The notes under the pieces were generated by a model. It did no database searches. It had not been told where the DNA came from and saw nothing but the letters and a program-made list of their open reading frames with translations. This document shows positions 41,744-50,515 of a stretch of DNA of 57,464 bases, one piece after another; the first letter of the stretch is position 1, and every line of letters starts with the position of its first letter. The translations under genes were made by a program, and so were the position numbers. The stretch covers positions 1 through 57,464 of the forward strand of contig JAHHGV010000051.1 of NCBI GenBank assembly GCA_019359695.1. The letters are read 5' to 3'. Source of the DNA: Brasilonema angustatum HA4187-MV1. Lineage in GTDB: Bacteria; Cyanobacteriota; Cyanobacteriia; Cyanobacteriales; Nostocaceae.

Positions 41744-43945
41744 ATGAAGCGGCGAACGTTTTTAGAAAGTTTTGGCTCTATATTTGGGGTGTTGAGTGCG
41801 ATTGAAACTGGGTGGTTGACATTAGGAAGCCGCTACTATCAAGCTTTAGCACAATCTGCACCGCGTAAATTGGCTTTATTAGTCGGGATTAATCAGTACC
41901 CACAATCTCCAGCTTTGAGCGGTTGTCTAACTGATGTGGAACTACAAAGGGAACTTTTGATTCACCGCTTTGGTTTCCAACCCTCTGATATTATCTCGTT
42001 AACTAATGAACAAGCGACAAGAAAAGCTATTGAGAGGACTTTTTTCGAGCATCTGGTTAAGCAAGCTAAATCTGATGATGTAGTTGTCTTCCACTATAGT
42101 GGCTATGGCAGTCGTGTCAAATTAGAAATGCAAGAAACAGAGCAAAACGCTCTTGTTTTATTTAATGATAGAGATGGACAAGAAAGTAAAAAAGTCAACT
42201 ATTTATTAGAAGAAACACTGTTGCTGATGTTGCGATCGCTTGCCACAAAGCATGTAGCAGCAGTGTTAGATACAAGCTACTATGGGACCTCTAACTCTTT
42301 ACTAACAAACCTAAAAATTCGCGCCCTCCCACAACCAGAACAAGCTATCTTCTTACCAGAAGAACTTGAGTTGCAAAAACAGTTACAAGCAAAAGTCTCT
42401 AGTGAAGAGTCAGTTATTGTGCTTTGCGCAACCTCTACCCCCAAGGAATTCGCAAGGGAGGGACAGTTATCTGGTTTTAGTGCGGGATTATTTACTTATG
42501 CCTTAACCCAGTACTTATGGCAAGCCACACCAGCAACAACAATTCAAGTCTGCCTATCTCATGTGGCAGGTTCTATTCAGCAGTTGGGTAGTACAAAACA
42601 GCAACCAGCTTTATTGCTAGATAGCAAAAGTCAGCTTTCCCGTACACCAATTGGAGATATTTTGCTTCCAAACACCAGCAGTGCAGAAGGAGTGGTTACA
42701 GGAGTGGAGGACGATGGGAAAACAATCCTACTGTGGCTGGGAGGAGTACCTGCACAAGTACTGGAATACTACGGAGTCAATTCACAATTCACGATCATTA
42801 CAAAAGAAGGATCGAACATACAGCTGATTTTGAAATCGCGTGCTGGGTTGACAGCAAAAGCGCAAATGTTGAGTTCTGATGGTACAACTTCTCCCCAAGT
42901 CGGACAACTTGTTCAGGAAGCTGTGCGAGTTATACCCCGAAATATTGGTTTAACAGTCGCCCTGAATGGACTCGAAAGAATTGAACGAGTGGATGCAACA
43001 AGTGCCTTTTCAACCGCCACCCATTTACTAAGCGTAGTCACCGGAGAACAACCAGCAGATTATTTGTTTGGAAAAGTAGCTGAAGCGAAGAATAAAGATT
43101 TAGAAGCAACAGACTCTACAGCCGTGTCTCGCAGTCCTTACGGTTTATTCTCTCCTGGTGGCGAGTTCATTCCAAGCAGTGGTGGAGAAGCTAAAGAAGC
43201 AGTGAAGGTGGCTGCACAGCGGTTAAAACCAAAACTAGGAACTTTACTGGCGGCAAAATTATGGGGACTCACACAAAATACAGGATCTTCTGGCTTGGGG
43301 ATTAAGGCAACATTAGAGATCATAGGTTCTTTAACACCTAGGGCAGTCATACAACGAGAAACACTGCCAAACCAAACCACTCAAACATCAAACAAGAAGT
43401 CATTCAATCCTGAACTTGGTGATATTCCCACTGTCAGCGTTGGCAGTAAGATACAGTATCGAGTGGAAAACAAGAGCTCGCGCCCTGTTTATCTGATGCT
43501 GCTAGGATTAAATAGCAGTAGAACTGCGATCGCCCTGGTGCCTTGGTACAAAGATACTGAAGCAGACTCATCGCAAACCAAACTAGTCGCTAAAGATATA
43601 GTTATCTCCCCAGGAGAAACTTTAACAGTACCACAAACGACTTCAGGTTTTGAATGGGTTGTGCAAGCACCAAGTTCCTTAAGTGAAACCCAACTTATTT
43701 TTAGTACTGCACCTTTTACCCAGTCCCTCGCTGCTTTAGAAGCTGCTAAGTATCCCAAAGCAGAACAGCACCGTATTCAGCCCTTGACAAATCCCCTAGA
43801 AGTCGTACAAGCTGTTCTACAAGATTTACATAATGCCAGTGCAATCAAGGATACGAACACTACAACGACTGATTCCTATATATTGGATGTGAATCATTGG
43901 GCAAGTCTTAGTTTTGTTTATCAGGTGGTTGAACAAAATTGCTAG
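41744..43945 (+). CDS. Pseudo-orthocaspase (caspase p20-like domain with Tyr/Ser in place of His/Cys)
   Basis: A 733-residue protein with a twin-Arg-like N-terminus (MKRRTFLESFGSIFGVLSAI) followed by a caspase-like p20 domain (about 40-300): KLALLVGINQYP, CLTDVELQRELL, VVVFHYSGYGSRV and VAAVLDTSYYGTSN. By alignment to orthocaspase motifs HYSGHG and LDSCHSG, the catalytic His is Tyr121 and the catalytic Cys is Ser178, so classical cysteine-protease activity should be absent. Pseudo-orthocaspases with Tyr/Ser pairs have been described in cyanobacteria. The C-terminal half (about 305-733) includes a beta-rich DUF4384-like region (KIQYRVENKSSRPVYLMLLG, VSPGETLTVP-like). The RR motif suggests export through Tat. 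It may bind substrates or act as a scaffold in the periplasm. Confidence 0.85.
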   Translation: MKRRTFLESFGSIFGVLSAIETGWLTLGSRYYQALAQSAPRKLALLVGINQYPQSPALSGCLTDVELQRELLIHRFGFQPSDIISLTNEQATRKAIERTFFEHLVKQAKSDDVVVFHYSGYGSRVKLEMQETEQNALVLFNDRDGQESKKVNYLLEETLLLMLRSLATKHVAAVLDTSYYGTSNSLLTNLKIRALPQPEQAIFLPEELELQKQLQAKVSSEESVIVLCATSTPKEFAREGQLSGFSAGLFTYALTQYLWQATPATTIQVCLSHVAGSIQQLGSTKQQPALLLDSKSQLSRTPIGDILLPNTSSAEGVVTGVEDDGKTILLWLGGVPAQVLEYYGVNSQFTIITKEGSNIQLILKSRAGLTAKAQMLSSDGTTSPQVGQLVQEAVRVIPRNIGLTVALNGLERIERVDATSAFSTATHLLSVVTGEQPADYLFGKVAEAKNKDLEATDSTAVSRSPYGLFSPGGEFIPSSGGEAKEAVKVAAQRLKPKLGTLLAAKLWGLTQNTGSSGLGIKATLEIIGSLTPRAVIQRETLPNQTTQTSNKKSFNPELGDIPTVSVGSKIQYRVENKSSRPVYLMLLGLNSSRTAIALVPWYKDTEADSSQTKLVAKDIVISPGETLTVPQTTSGFEWVVQAPSSLSETQLIFSTAPFTQSLAALEAAKYPKAEQHRIQPLTNPLEVVQAVLQDLHNASAIKDTNTTTTDSYILDVNHWASLSFVYQVVEQNC

Positions 43946-44271
43946 CTTTCAGGCTTGCATTAAGTTTTTCGTTTGCCTGACGAACAATATAGCAATCCTA
44001 TATGAGTTGTGAGAATTATCGAACCGCCAAGACGCCAAGGACGCCAAGAAAGAGAAGAGAAAATCTTACGAATGATTTAGGACTGCTATATATGTGCTGG
44101 TATTGAAATTAATCTCATCTCAAAGAGTTCATTCTCATTATCTGAACAAAAATAACCCAGAACACAGTTGTCAGAACGGGCTGCGTTCTGAGTTCTTCTT
44201 TAACTAATACCAATTTAAAAAAAGAATGCGACAGATACACACTCCCAAACCCTTGTGATGTCTGGCTTTCT
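43946..44271. other. Intergenic region with dispersed repeats
   Basis: It holds the inverted copy of the 60-bp dispersed repeat (44022-44079), an 8-bp hairpin (tcagaacg / cgttctga, 44171-44191) that could terminate either neighbouring gene, and the left end (aataccaatt, about 44207) of a small inverted-repeat unit whose right end (aattggtat) lies at 44301-44309. No gene is seen. Confidence 0.55.
44022..44079 (-). repeat. About 60-bp dispersed repeat, copy B
   Basis: Inverted copy of 10303-10363: aaccgccaagacgccaagga, then cgccaagaaagagaagagaa and a tail ending aatgattta. Only a few bases differ. Confidence 0.7.
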
Positions 44272-45174
44272 TTATTTTGAATTTTGAATTTTGAATTTTG
44301 AATTGGTATAATGTTCTCCCAAAAACTCTCGTATGTAATTATTGACTAATTGAGGCTGTTCCTGCTGTACCCAATGGCTACAGTTAGGAATATATCTGAT
44401 TTGAAAATCTTTCACATAAGCTTGAGTGCCGTAGGTTAATTCCTTGCCAAGGGCAGTATCGTTTTCTCCCCAAATCATCAACGTTGGTACTTCCAAAACA
44501 CCCCAACTTTGATTAACTATTCTCTGTTTAAAAATGTTGCGATAATAGTTCAACATTGCTGTCAAAGCACCACGTTTGGCAGCAGCATCTTTGTAAGCAT
44601 TCAGATCCGCTTGAGTGAAAGCACTTTTGTCGATCGCCATACCTTGAAATGTATTTTCAATCAGTTGATAATCCAAGGATTGTATGAGTAATTCTGGTAT
44701 TCCTGGTAATTGAAAGAAGAATATATACCAGCTACGTAGCAACTGTTGAGGAGTGCGTAAGCCTTCGGCAAATTTAGCGGGATGAGGCAAATTGAGTACA
44801 ATTAAACGCTCTACCATTTGGGGATGAGAGTAAGCGAAATTCCAGGCGATCGCACCACCCCAATCATGTCCCAGCAAAATACATTTTTCGTATCCCAATC
44901 CTTTAATAAGCGCCTCAACATCTCTGACAAATTCATCCATCACATAAGCTGACTGGTTCTTAGGCTTTTCGCTATCGTTATAGCCACGCAAGTCAAGGGC
45001 AACCACTTTAAAGTTTTGGGCAAATTCTGGTATTTGATACCGCCACGAGTACCAAAACTCAGGAAATCCATGCAACATTACCATTAAAGGGCCATTCCCT
45101 TGAGTAACGTAATGCAATTTCATGCCGTTTGCAGTGATATACTTATGCTGCCATGAACCTTCTAATACAGACAT
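44272..45174 (-). CDS. Epoxide-hydrolase-like alpha/beta hydrolase
   Basis: A 300-residue alpha/beta hydrolase of the epoxide hydrolase / haloalkane dehalogenase type. The oxyanion motif is HGFPEFWYSW (residues 35-44), the nucleophile elbow is GHDWGG with Asp104, DLRGYNDSEKP is the strand-4 loop, WGENDTALG carries the acid region and CSHWVQQEQP the catalytic His. Asp as nucleophile predicts hydrolysis of epoxide or halide substrates. The last residues, TNSKFKIQNSK, come from attttga heptamer repeats (44274-44301), so the native C-terminus after REFLGEHY has been replaced. Confidence 0.88.
   Translation of the reverse strand: MSVLEGSWQHKYITANGMKLHYVTQGNGPLMVMLHGFPEFWYSWRYQIPEFAQNFKVVALDLRGYNDSEKPKNQSAYVMDEFVRDVEALIKGLGYEKCILLGHDWGGAIAWNFAYSHPQMVERLIVLNLPHPAKFAEGLRTPQQLLRSWYIFFFQLPGIPELLIQSLDYQLIENTFQGMAIDKSAFTQADLNAYKDAAAKRGALTAMLNYYRNIFKQRIVNQSWGVLEVPTLMIWGENDTALGKELTYGTQAYVKDFQIRYIPNCSHWVQQEQPQLVNNYIREFLGEHYTNSKFKIQNSK
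44274..44301 (+). repeat. Heptanucleotide repeat attttga, four copies
   Basis: Four exact attttga units lie inside the 3' end of the minus-strand hydrolase gene and supply its final codons and stop. Confidence 0.9.
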
Positions 45175-45384
45175 AATTTATACTCTTCTAGTTAGATAAG
45201 GGGACTTTAAATACAAGTATTAATAGTAACTAAATACATAAAAATTATCTATATGAAATAAAAATTTAAGAAGAAAATCAGTCTTCAACCATTCTTAATT
45301 CAGGGATTGATAATTCCTCTCTTGGTAGATGTATGTTTGGGATCAAATCTGGTAATTACTTAGCTATGATTTAATCCAACTCTT

Positions 45385-46200
45385 ATGACACAGCAACTAA
45401 TACATCATCATTCATTATGGATTGAAAGACTAGCTAGATTTGGTTATATATCTAAAGGAATAGTTTACGCGATCGTTGGACTATTGGCAGCGCAGGCGGC
45501 ATTTAGCAGTGGTGGTAAAATCACTGATACTAAAGGCGCTCTCCGGGAAATTGTCAATCAGCCATTTGGAGAGTTTCTACTAGCTTTAGTGGCAATTGGA
45601 CTAATTGGATACGTAATTCTTCGTTTTGTACAGGCAATAAACGACCCAGAAAATAAAGGCACAGATGCTAAAGGTTTACTACAGCGAGTTGGTTATGTAA
45701 TCAATGGTTTGATCTATGCTGGTATTGCTTTGAGTGCTGTGCAAATTATTCTCGGTTCTAACAGTGGTGGTAACAGTAACTCTAGACAAGATTGGACAGC
45801 AAGATTACTTTCTCAACCCTTTGGTCAATGGTTAGTTGGTGCTGGGGGGGCGTTTGTTATTGGTTTGGGTTTCTATCAGTTCTATCAAGCCTTTAGTAGT
45901 AAGTTTCGGAAAAACTTAAATTTGAATGAATTGGACGATTCAGAACGCAAGTTGGTAATGGGTATTTCTAGATTTGGTTTAGTAGCCCGAGGGATAGTCT
46001 TCTGTATTACTGGCTGGTTTTTAATTCAAGCAGCAACTCAGTCTGACGCTAGTCAAGCAGGAGGTTTAAGTGAGGTGTTACACACACTAGCACAACAACC
46101 CTATGGTCCTTGGCTTTTGGGTATCGTAGCGCTGGGTTTAGTTGCCTATGGTGTTTACATGGTGATTCAGGCACGCTATCGTCGGGTAGTCACACGTTGA
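45385..46200 (+). CDS. DUF1206 membrane protein
   Basis: A 271-residue polytopic protein consisting of three DUF1206 two-helix repeats. Each repeat starts with a helix entry such as RLARFGYISKGIVYAIVG, RVGYVINGLIYAGIAL or GISRFGLVARGIVFCITG and ends with a QPFG- or QPYG-type turn (QPFGEFLLALVAIGLIGY, QPFGQWLVGAGGAFVIG, QPYGPWLLGIVALGLVAYG). Six transmembrane helices result. The family is widespread but uncharacterised. The GH10-like gene follows after 7 bp, so the two should be co-transcribed. Confidence 0.88.
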   Translation: MTQQLIHHHSLWIERLARFGYISKGIVYAIVGLLAAQAAFSSGGKITDTKGALREIVNQPFGEFLLALVAIGLIGYVILRFVQAINDPENKGTDAKGLLQRVGYVINGLIYAGIALSAVQIILGSNSGGNSNSRQDWTARLLSQPFGQWLVGAGGAFVIGLGFYQFYQAFSSKFRKNLNLNELDDSERKLVMGISRFGLVARGIVFCITGWFLIQAATQSDASQAGGLSEVLHTLAQQPYGPWLLGIVALGLVAYGVYMVIQARYRRVVTR

Positions 46201-46207
46201 AAAGTGC

Positions 46208-47362
46208 ATGGCAAAAGTAGAAATACGCGGTGTCTGGTTACCCACAACAGATAGCAAAGTTTTCAATTCCCGAGAAAACATTGCACAAGCTATGCATTTC
46301 CTGGCCCAGACAGGATTTAATGTTGTCTTCCCTGTTGTCTGGAACAAAGGGGCGACAATGTATCCTAGTCAATTGATGCGTCAAACCTTTAATACAGAAA
46401 TCAACCCACAGTTTGTCGGACGCGATCCCTTGGCGGAAGTCGTTACAGAGGCGCGGCGGGTGGGGTTAAAAATCATTCCTTGGTTTGAATATGGATTCGC
46501 CAGTTCCTACAATTTAAATGGTGGACAACTGCTGGCAAAAAAACCTGAATGGGCTGCCCGTGATCGTGAGGGGAAGTTGCTGAACAAAAATGGCTTTGAG
46601 TGGCTGAATGCCCTTGATCCAGAAGTTCAAGATTTTATGTTAAATATAATATTGGAAGTCGTAAAAAATTATGATGTAGATGGTATCCAAGGTGATGATC
46701 GTCTACCTGCATTCCCTAGTGAAGGCGGCTATGACAGAAAAACTCAAGAACGCTATCGTCAGCAGTTTGGTGAGAATCCGCCAAAAAACTTTAAGGATGG
46801 AAGATGGTTGCAGTGGCGTGCCGATATTCTGACTGAATTTCTTGCCCGCCTCTATCAAGCAGTCAAAGCGATTAATTCTAACCTGTTAATATCAATAACT
46901 CCGAATATCCACGACTGGGCATATAAAGAATACTTACAAGACTCGCCTACTTGGCTGAAACGAGGGCTTGTAGATATGATCCATCCCCAAATCTACCGCC
47001 GTGATTTTCTCTCTTATAAAAGCATTATTGATAAATTAGTAAACGAGCAATTCATAGATAATACTCTATCCAAGTTAGCACCAGGAATTTTGATGAAACT
47101 TGGTTCTTACCGGATAAGTTCAGAGCACTTATTGCAGGCTATTGAGTATAACCGTGGTTGTGGAATTTATGGGGAAATTTTCTTTTTCTACGAAGGTTTG
47201 CGACAAGAAAATAACGCATTAGCTGAGGTGTTGCGAAAAGGTCCTTATGCCCAGTCTGCTGCATTCCCTTCTCTGTTAGATTTAATTCAAGGTAGAGTGA
47301 ACAAGAAAATATCATTATCTATTTGGCAGCAGTTGCTGAGATTTTTAAGAAATTTTGTTTAG
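46208..47362 (+). CDS. GH10-like (GHL10) glycosyl hydrolase family protein
   Basis: A 384-residue TIM-barrel protein of the GHL10/DUF187 family: EIRGVWLPTTDSKVF, FNVVFPVVWNKGATMYPS, PWFEYGFASSYN, NALDPEVQDFML, DGIQGDDRLPAFPSEGGYD, SITPNIHDWAYKEYL and VDMIHPQIYRRDF follow each other as the barrel strands. Members are predicted glycoside hydrolases of uncertain substrate, often envelope polysaccharides. No signal peptide is seen. It sits between DUF1206 and DUF2358 genes with gaps of 7 and 10 bp, which argues for one operon. Confidence 0.88.
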   Translation: MAKVEIRGVWLPTTDSKVFNSRENIAQAMHFLAQTGFNVVFPVVWNKGATMYPSQLMRQTFNTEINPQFVGRDPLAEVVTEARRVGLKIIPWFEYGFASSYNLNGGQLLAKKPEWAARDREGKLLNKNGFEWLNALDPEVQDFMLNIILEVVKNYDVDGIQGDDRLPAFPSEGGYDRKTQERYRQQFGENPPKNFKDGRWLQWRADILTEFLARLYQAVKAINSNLLISITPNIHDWAYKEYLQDSPTWLKRGLVDMIHPQIYRRDFLSYKSIIDKLVNEQFIDNTLSKLAPGILMKLGSYRISSEHLLQAIEYNRGCGIYGEIFFFYEGLRQENNALAEVLRKGPYAQSAAFPSLLDLIQGRVNKKISLSIWQQLLRFLRNFV

Positions 47363-47372
47363 GGGGTCATGC

Positions 47373-47825
47373 ATGGAATATCAATTGCAGGTGCAAAAAG
47401 ATATTGAAACTCTTAAAAACGATTTACCAACACTTTTTAAAAAGGATATTTCTTACGACATCTACACGCAGGATATTTACTTTCAAGATCCTGTCAATAA
47501 ATTTAAAGGAAAATTAAACTATCGCATTATCTTTTGGACTTTGCGATTTCACGCTCGATTATTTTTTACTAAAATTTACTTTGATTTACACGAAGTCTAT
47601 CAGTCAGCCGAAGACATAATTTTGGCTAAGTGGACAGTCAGGGGTGTTTTGCGCGTTCCTTGGAAAGCTGGAGTGTTTTTCAACGGCTACTCAACTTACA
47701 AACTCAATCAAGAGGGTTTAATTTACGAACATATCGACACTTGGGATCGCAAACCAGGGGAGGTGTTGCAACAGTTTTTTCGCAAGGGAACAGATATAAG
47801 TGATAAAAGTTCCGTGAAGTTCTAA
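47373..47825 (+). CDS. DUF2358 (NTF2-like) protein
   Basis: The start at 47373 (MEYQLQVQKDIETLKNDLP) follows AGGGGG and is preferred to a TTG at 47355 that overlaps the previous gene. The 150-residue product shows the DUF2358 pattern: YDIYTQDIYFQDPVNKFKG, ILAKWTVRGVLRVPWKAG, HIDTWDRKPGEVLQQFF. These proteins adopt an SnoaL/NTF2-like fold and are common in cyanobacteria and plastids; the function is unknown. It is the third gene of the DUF1206 operon. Confidence 0.85.
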   Translation: MEYQLQVQKDIETLKNDLPTLFKKDISYDIYTQDIYFQDPVNKFKGKLNYRIIFWTLRFHARLFFTKIYFDLHEVYQSAEDIILAKWTVRGVLRVPWKAGVFFNGYSTYKLNQEGLIYEHIDTWDRKPGEVLQQFFRKGTDISDKSSVKF

Positions 47826-48143
47826 AGTTGACACTCTCTTACTTTTTTGTATCACTCAGTATTCCTCACGGCAATGTCCTGTTTCAGCCAGACATACAAA
47901 GCCCTTTGGAGTTTACTTTTAGTGGTGCATTACCGTCTAAGGGCTAAATTAAGAACATCTTCATGGAGAATTGGCATAATTTTACAGAGAATTGGTATAA
48001 CATGAAAAAGTTTATGAAGATCCTTTCATACCAATTCCCCATAGAAAATTGGTATAAACCTCATAATGTCTTCTGTAATTTCCTGCTGGGCAGAACAATT
48101 AGTTGAATAAAAATTAAGTGCTATTACTTTAAGGAGAATCGAA
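47826..48143. repeat. Gap with several attggtat / ataccaat repeats
   Basis: The motif gaattggcataa/gaattggtataa occurs at about 47969 and 47991, its inverse cataccaattcc at about 48028, and attggtataaacc at about 48049. These are arms of a small inverted-repeat family also touching 44207-44309. A ribosome-binding site AAGGAG precedes the gene at 48144. No other gene is seen. Confidence 0.55.
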
Positions 48144-48596
48144 ATGAGACTTAGTGACGAGCTGTTAGATCCAACTAAAAAGAATATGGTTGTGGCTGAC
48201 TGCACGAAGTTGATGGATCAGCAAGTCGCTTCAATGCAAGGGGTTTCTGGTCTCGCCTTTAAAGCCGGCTACACTGCTATAAAGGGGTTTGCGCCTACTT
48301 ATTGTGCTGACGCCGTTGCAATGCTTCTGCCGCAATCATTAACAGCAATTGATCCTATTTGGAGTGAGGGCATACAGTCAGGCAATCCAGTCGAACACCT
48401 CACGCAGAACAGTTCTCGCACAGCGGATGCAATACTCAGCATTACCGACGCAAAGATAGAGAAAACCAAGAATAAGGCTCTGCGAGGTGTATATGATAAA
48501 CTCCGCAATTCAGCTAAGAAGCATGTGGAAGAGGCGGTACCTGGCTTAGCTAAGATAATTGATAACCATACTAAGAACTCAGCAGGTATTAAGTAG
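48144..48596 (+). CDS. DUF6918-like conserved protein
   Basis: A 150-residue helical soluble protein preceded by AAGGAGAATCGAAATG, a strong ribosome-binding site. The pattern NMVVADCTKLMDQQVASMQGVSGLAFKAGY (here split as VVADCTKLMDQQVA and GVSGLAFKAGYTAIKG) matches the DUF6918 type, whose members have KVVADC...LIDxEV...KSGLSGLAIKAGYKAVKG. The C-terminal half is Lys-rich and helical. Function unknown. It stands alone with its own hairpin terminator. Confidence 0.75.
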   Translation: MRLSDELLDPTKKNMVVADCTKLMDQQVASMQGVSGLAFKAGYTAIKGFAPTYCADAVAMLLPQSLTAIDPIWSEGIQSGNPVEHLTQNSSRTADAILSITDAKIEKTKNKALRGVYDKLRNSAKKHVEEAVPGLAKIIDNHTKNSAGIK

Positions 48597-48605
48597 TTAT
48601 CAATA

Positions 48606-48628
48606 AGATTGGGGGAAAACCCCAATCT
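48606..48628 (+). terminator. Terminator-like hairpin after the DUF6918-like gene
   Basis: A perfect 9-bp stem (agattgggg / ccccaatct) with loop gaaaa starts 9 bp after the stop codon. The following sequence is only weakly U-rich. Confidence 0.6.
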
Positions 48629-48717
48629 CAATGATTTGCATAGCTTGAATTCAGTTTATGCCAAATGACACCAAGAGCATTCTCAAACTATACGCTTACA
48701 TGCTTTACCAAACGAAA

Positions 48718-50355
48718 TTAGACAAAGCACTTAGAGGTAAAACTTCCATGCAACCCATAAGGAATATGGTGCTTGAGATGCAATCTGGCGATAGATCCTT
48801 TGTGGAAATCTTTTGCATCTAAAATCACCACATCTGAGCGATGGTACTCAGAGTCATAAACCAAAGCCAGCACCCAGCCATCATCTTCACCCGCGTTTGT
48901 CACCCCTTGAGAAGCAGGGCTGTGGGAGGTGCGTGGAACAAAAATAGGTTCACTAGCAAATCCATACGGGGCGGCACTCCAAAGTTGTTGTTTTCCTGAC
49001 TCAAAATCCACTTTCAGAAATGCTTGCAATGGAGCATTACCAGTCTCTGCATGAGCTGCACCCATGTATAAATAACGATATGGGCGACCAACGTTTTGCG
49101 GATGTAAGCTGGGAAATTCACAACACCGACTGATCAACAACTCTTGCTGCACTGTCTGATTTTTGAGATTAAGATGAAAACGCCATAATTGTCCTGGCTT
49201 GCTCGCATCAAAATCTACTTGTCGAAAATCACTTTGCGGTTGTACTTCTGGCAGAGATTCGTAGCAAAGTGAGTCAATAACAATTTCATCTTCCAGCTCA
49301 ATTGCATTGACATGGTGGAAGACAAAGCCGGTTCGCGTTTCTATAATTTGAACTCGCTTTTGTTTCGGGTTACGCGAAATGATGATTACGCGAGTGGGTT
49401 GTTGTGGCTGAAACTTAATACATTCCCCTGCACCACGCATTCCCAATACAAAAGGTATGGGATTAAAGGTAACGGGATTTTGAAAGAATATACAGTAATT
49501 GGGGGTAATGGCAAAATCGTGGATAAAGGCAAATCCTGGAACCCTATGGGCGTGCTGTCGTACAATCTTACCCTCAGTGTTTAGCTCGAAAATTGTAATC
49601 GTGGTGGATAATCCCGGCTTGATGGAAAAGTTGACAAGGCTTGGCGCACCATTATCTAGAACAGAATTAGGATCTAAGCGGGGATGGGCAGAAAATGCTT
49701 CACCTTCTGACAACACACCGTTACAGCGGTTTTCATATGAATAGACCACAAATCGTAGGGTGGGCATTGCTCACAAAAGCCTACGTGATAGACATTTGAG
49801 ATATTGGTGAGCAATGCCCACCTTACAGAAAACCGCTGTAAAGTATTCTTTGCCCAAAGTTTCTAAAGTGTAGGGATCAAGACGATAAGGCTCAGCGGCT
49901 TCCCACAGTGCCAGCAGTTTACCGCCCCAATAAATCACATTGGTATTGGCAATATTTTTGAGTTTGAAATCTAAAGCATTAGCCAGCCAACCACCGGGTT
50001 TTTGGGTTCCAAAAACACCTCGATACAAGATTTTGCCAGCTTTTTGTTCTTCCAAATACTCTTGAGTACGGACAAAGCGGTTGCGGAAATGAGCACGACC
50101 ATTGGAGAAGGTGATACGGCTAATCATCCCATCTCCATCAAAAGGGTGATGAATCCGTTGCCCTTTTATATCTAACAAACCAGAACCATTTCTAAACAGC
50201 GTACCATGCAGTTCCTGGGGAATTTGTCCTTCTACATCATCAATCCAATAATCAAATTCTTTATCAAGGGATTCATATCCTCTTTGCCAATCCCCACGAT
50301 TGTAGGATTTTTGCGGAACTTGAGATGCTCGTTCGTAAAGTTGAAAATTCTGCAT
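48718..50355 (-). pseudogene. Carotenoid oxygenase gene disrupted by a MITE
   Basis: Two fragments make one carotenoid (apocarotenoid/retinal-pigment-epithelium-type) cleavage oxygenase. The 5' fragment (from ATG 50355, MQNFQLYERASQVPQKSYN) runs to LETLGKEYF and then into the element; the 3' fragment resumes at NGVLSEGEAFSAHPRLDP and ends FTSKCFV. Removing the 115-bp element at 49724-49838 plus one TA restores LGKEYFNGVLSEGEAF without a gap, giving about 506 residues. Iron-ligand His motifs AHPRLDP, FIHDFAIT, FHHVNAIE and LHGSF remain. The enzyme would cleave carotenoids oxidatively, with a non-haem iron. As it stands, only partial products can be made, so it should be inactive. Confidence 0.9.
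49724..49838. mobile_element. TA-target MITE (cagcggttttc family), copy B
   Basis: The ends cagcggttttc and gaaaaccgctg (inverted) are flanked by TA at 49722-49723 and 49839-49840, the expected duplicated target of IS630/Tc1-mariner transposition. The 115-bp body matches the copy at 14450-14639 apart from the latter's nested insertion and orientation, and contains an internal gtgggcattgctca / tgagcaatgcccac inverted pair. It has no coding capacity and must be moved in trans. Confidence 0.92.
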
Positions 50356-50515
50356 GTCAATTCTGGACTTGAAATTTTGGATTGGAAATCTTAGATTTTG
50401 TATTAAGTAGGACTTACGCATAAGAGATCCCCCAACCCCTTACGTGCCTCCTTATGTGGGGATTTCACGCTCCCGTTAAGTTTTTGGTAAAAATGGTCTT
50501 TGTTAAAGCTGGTTG

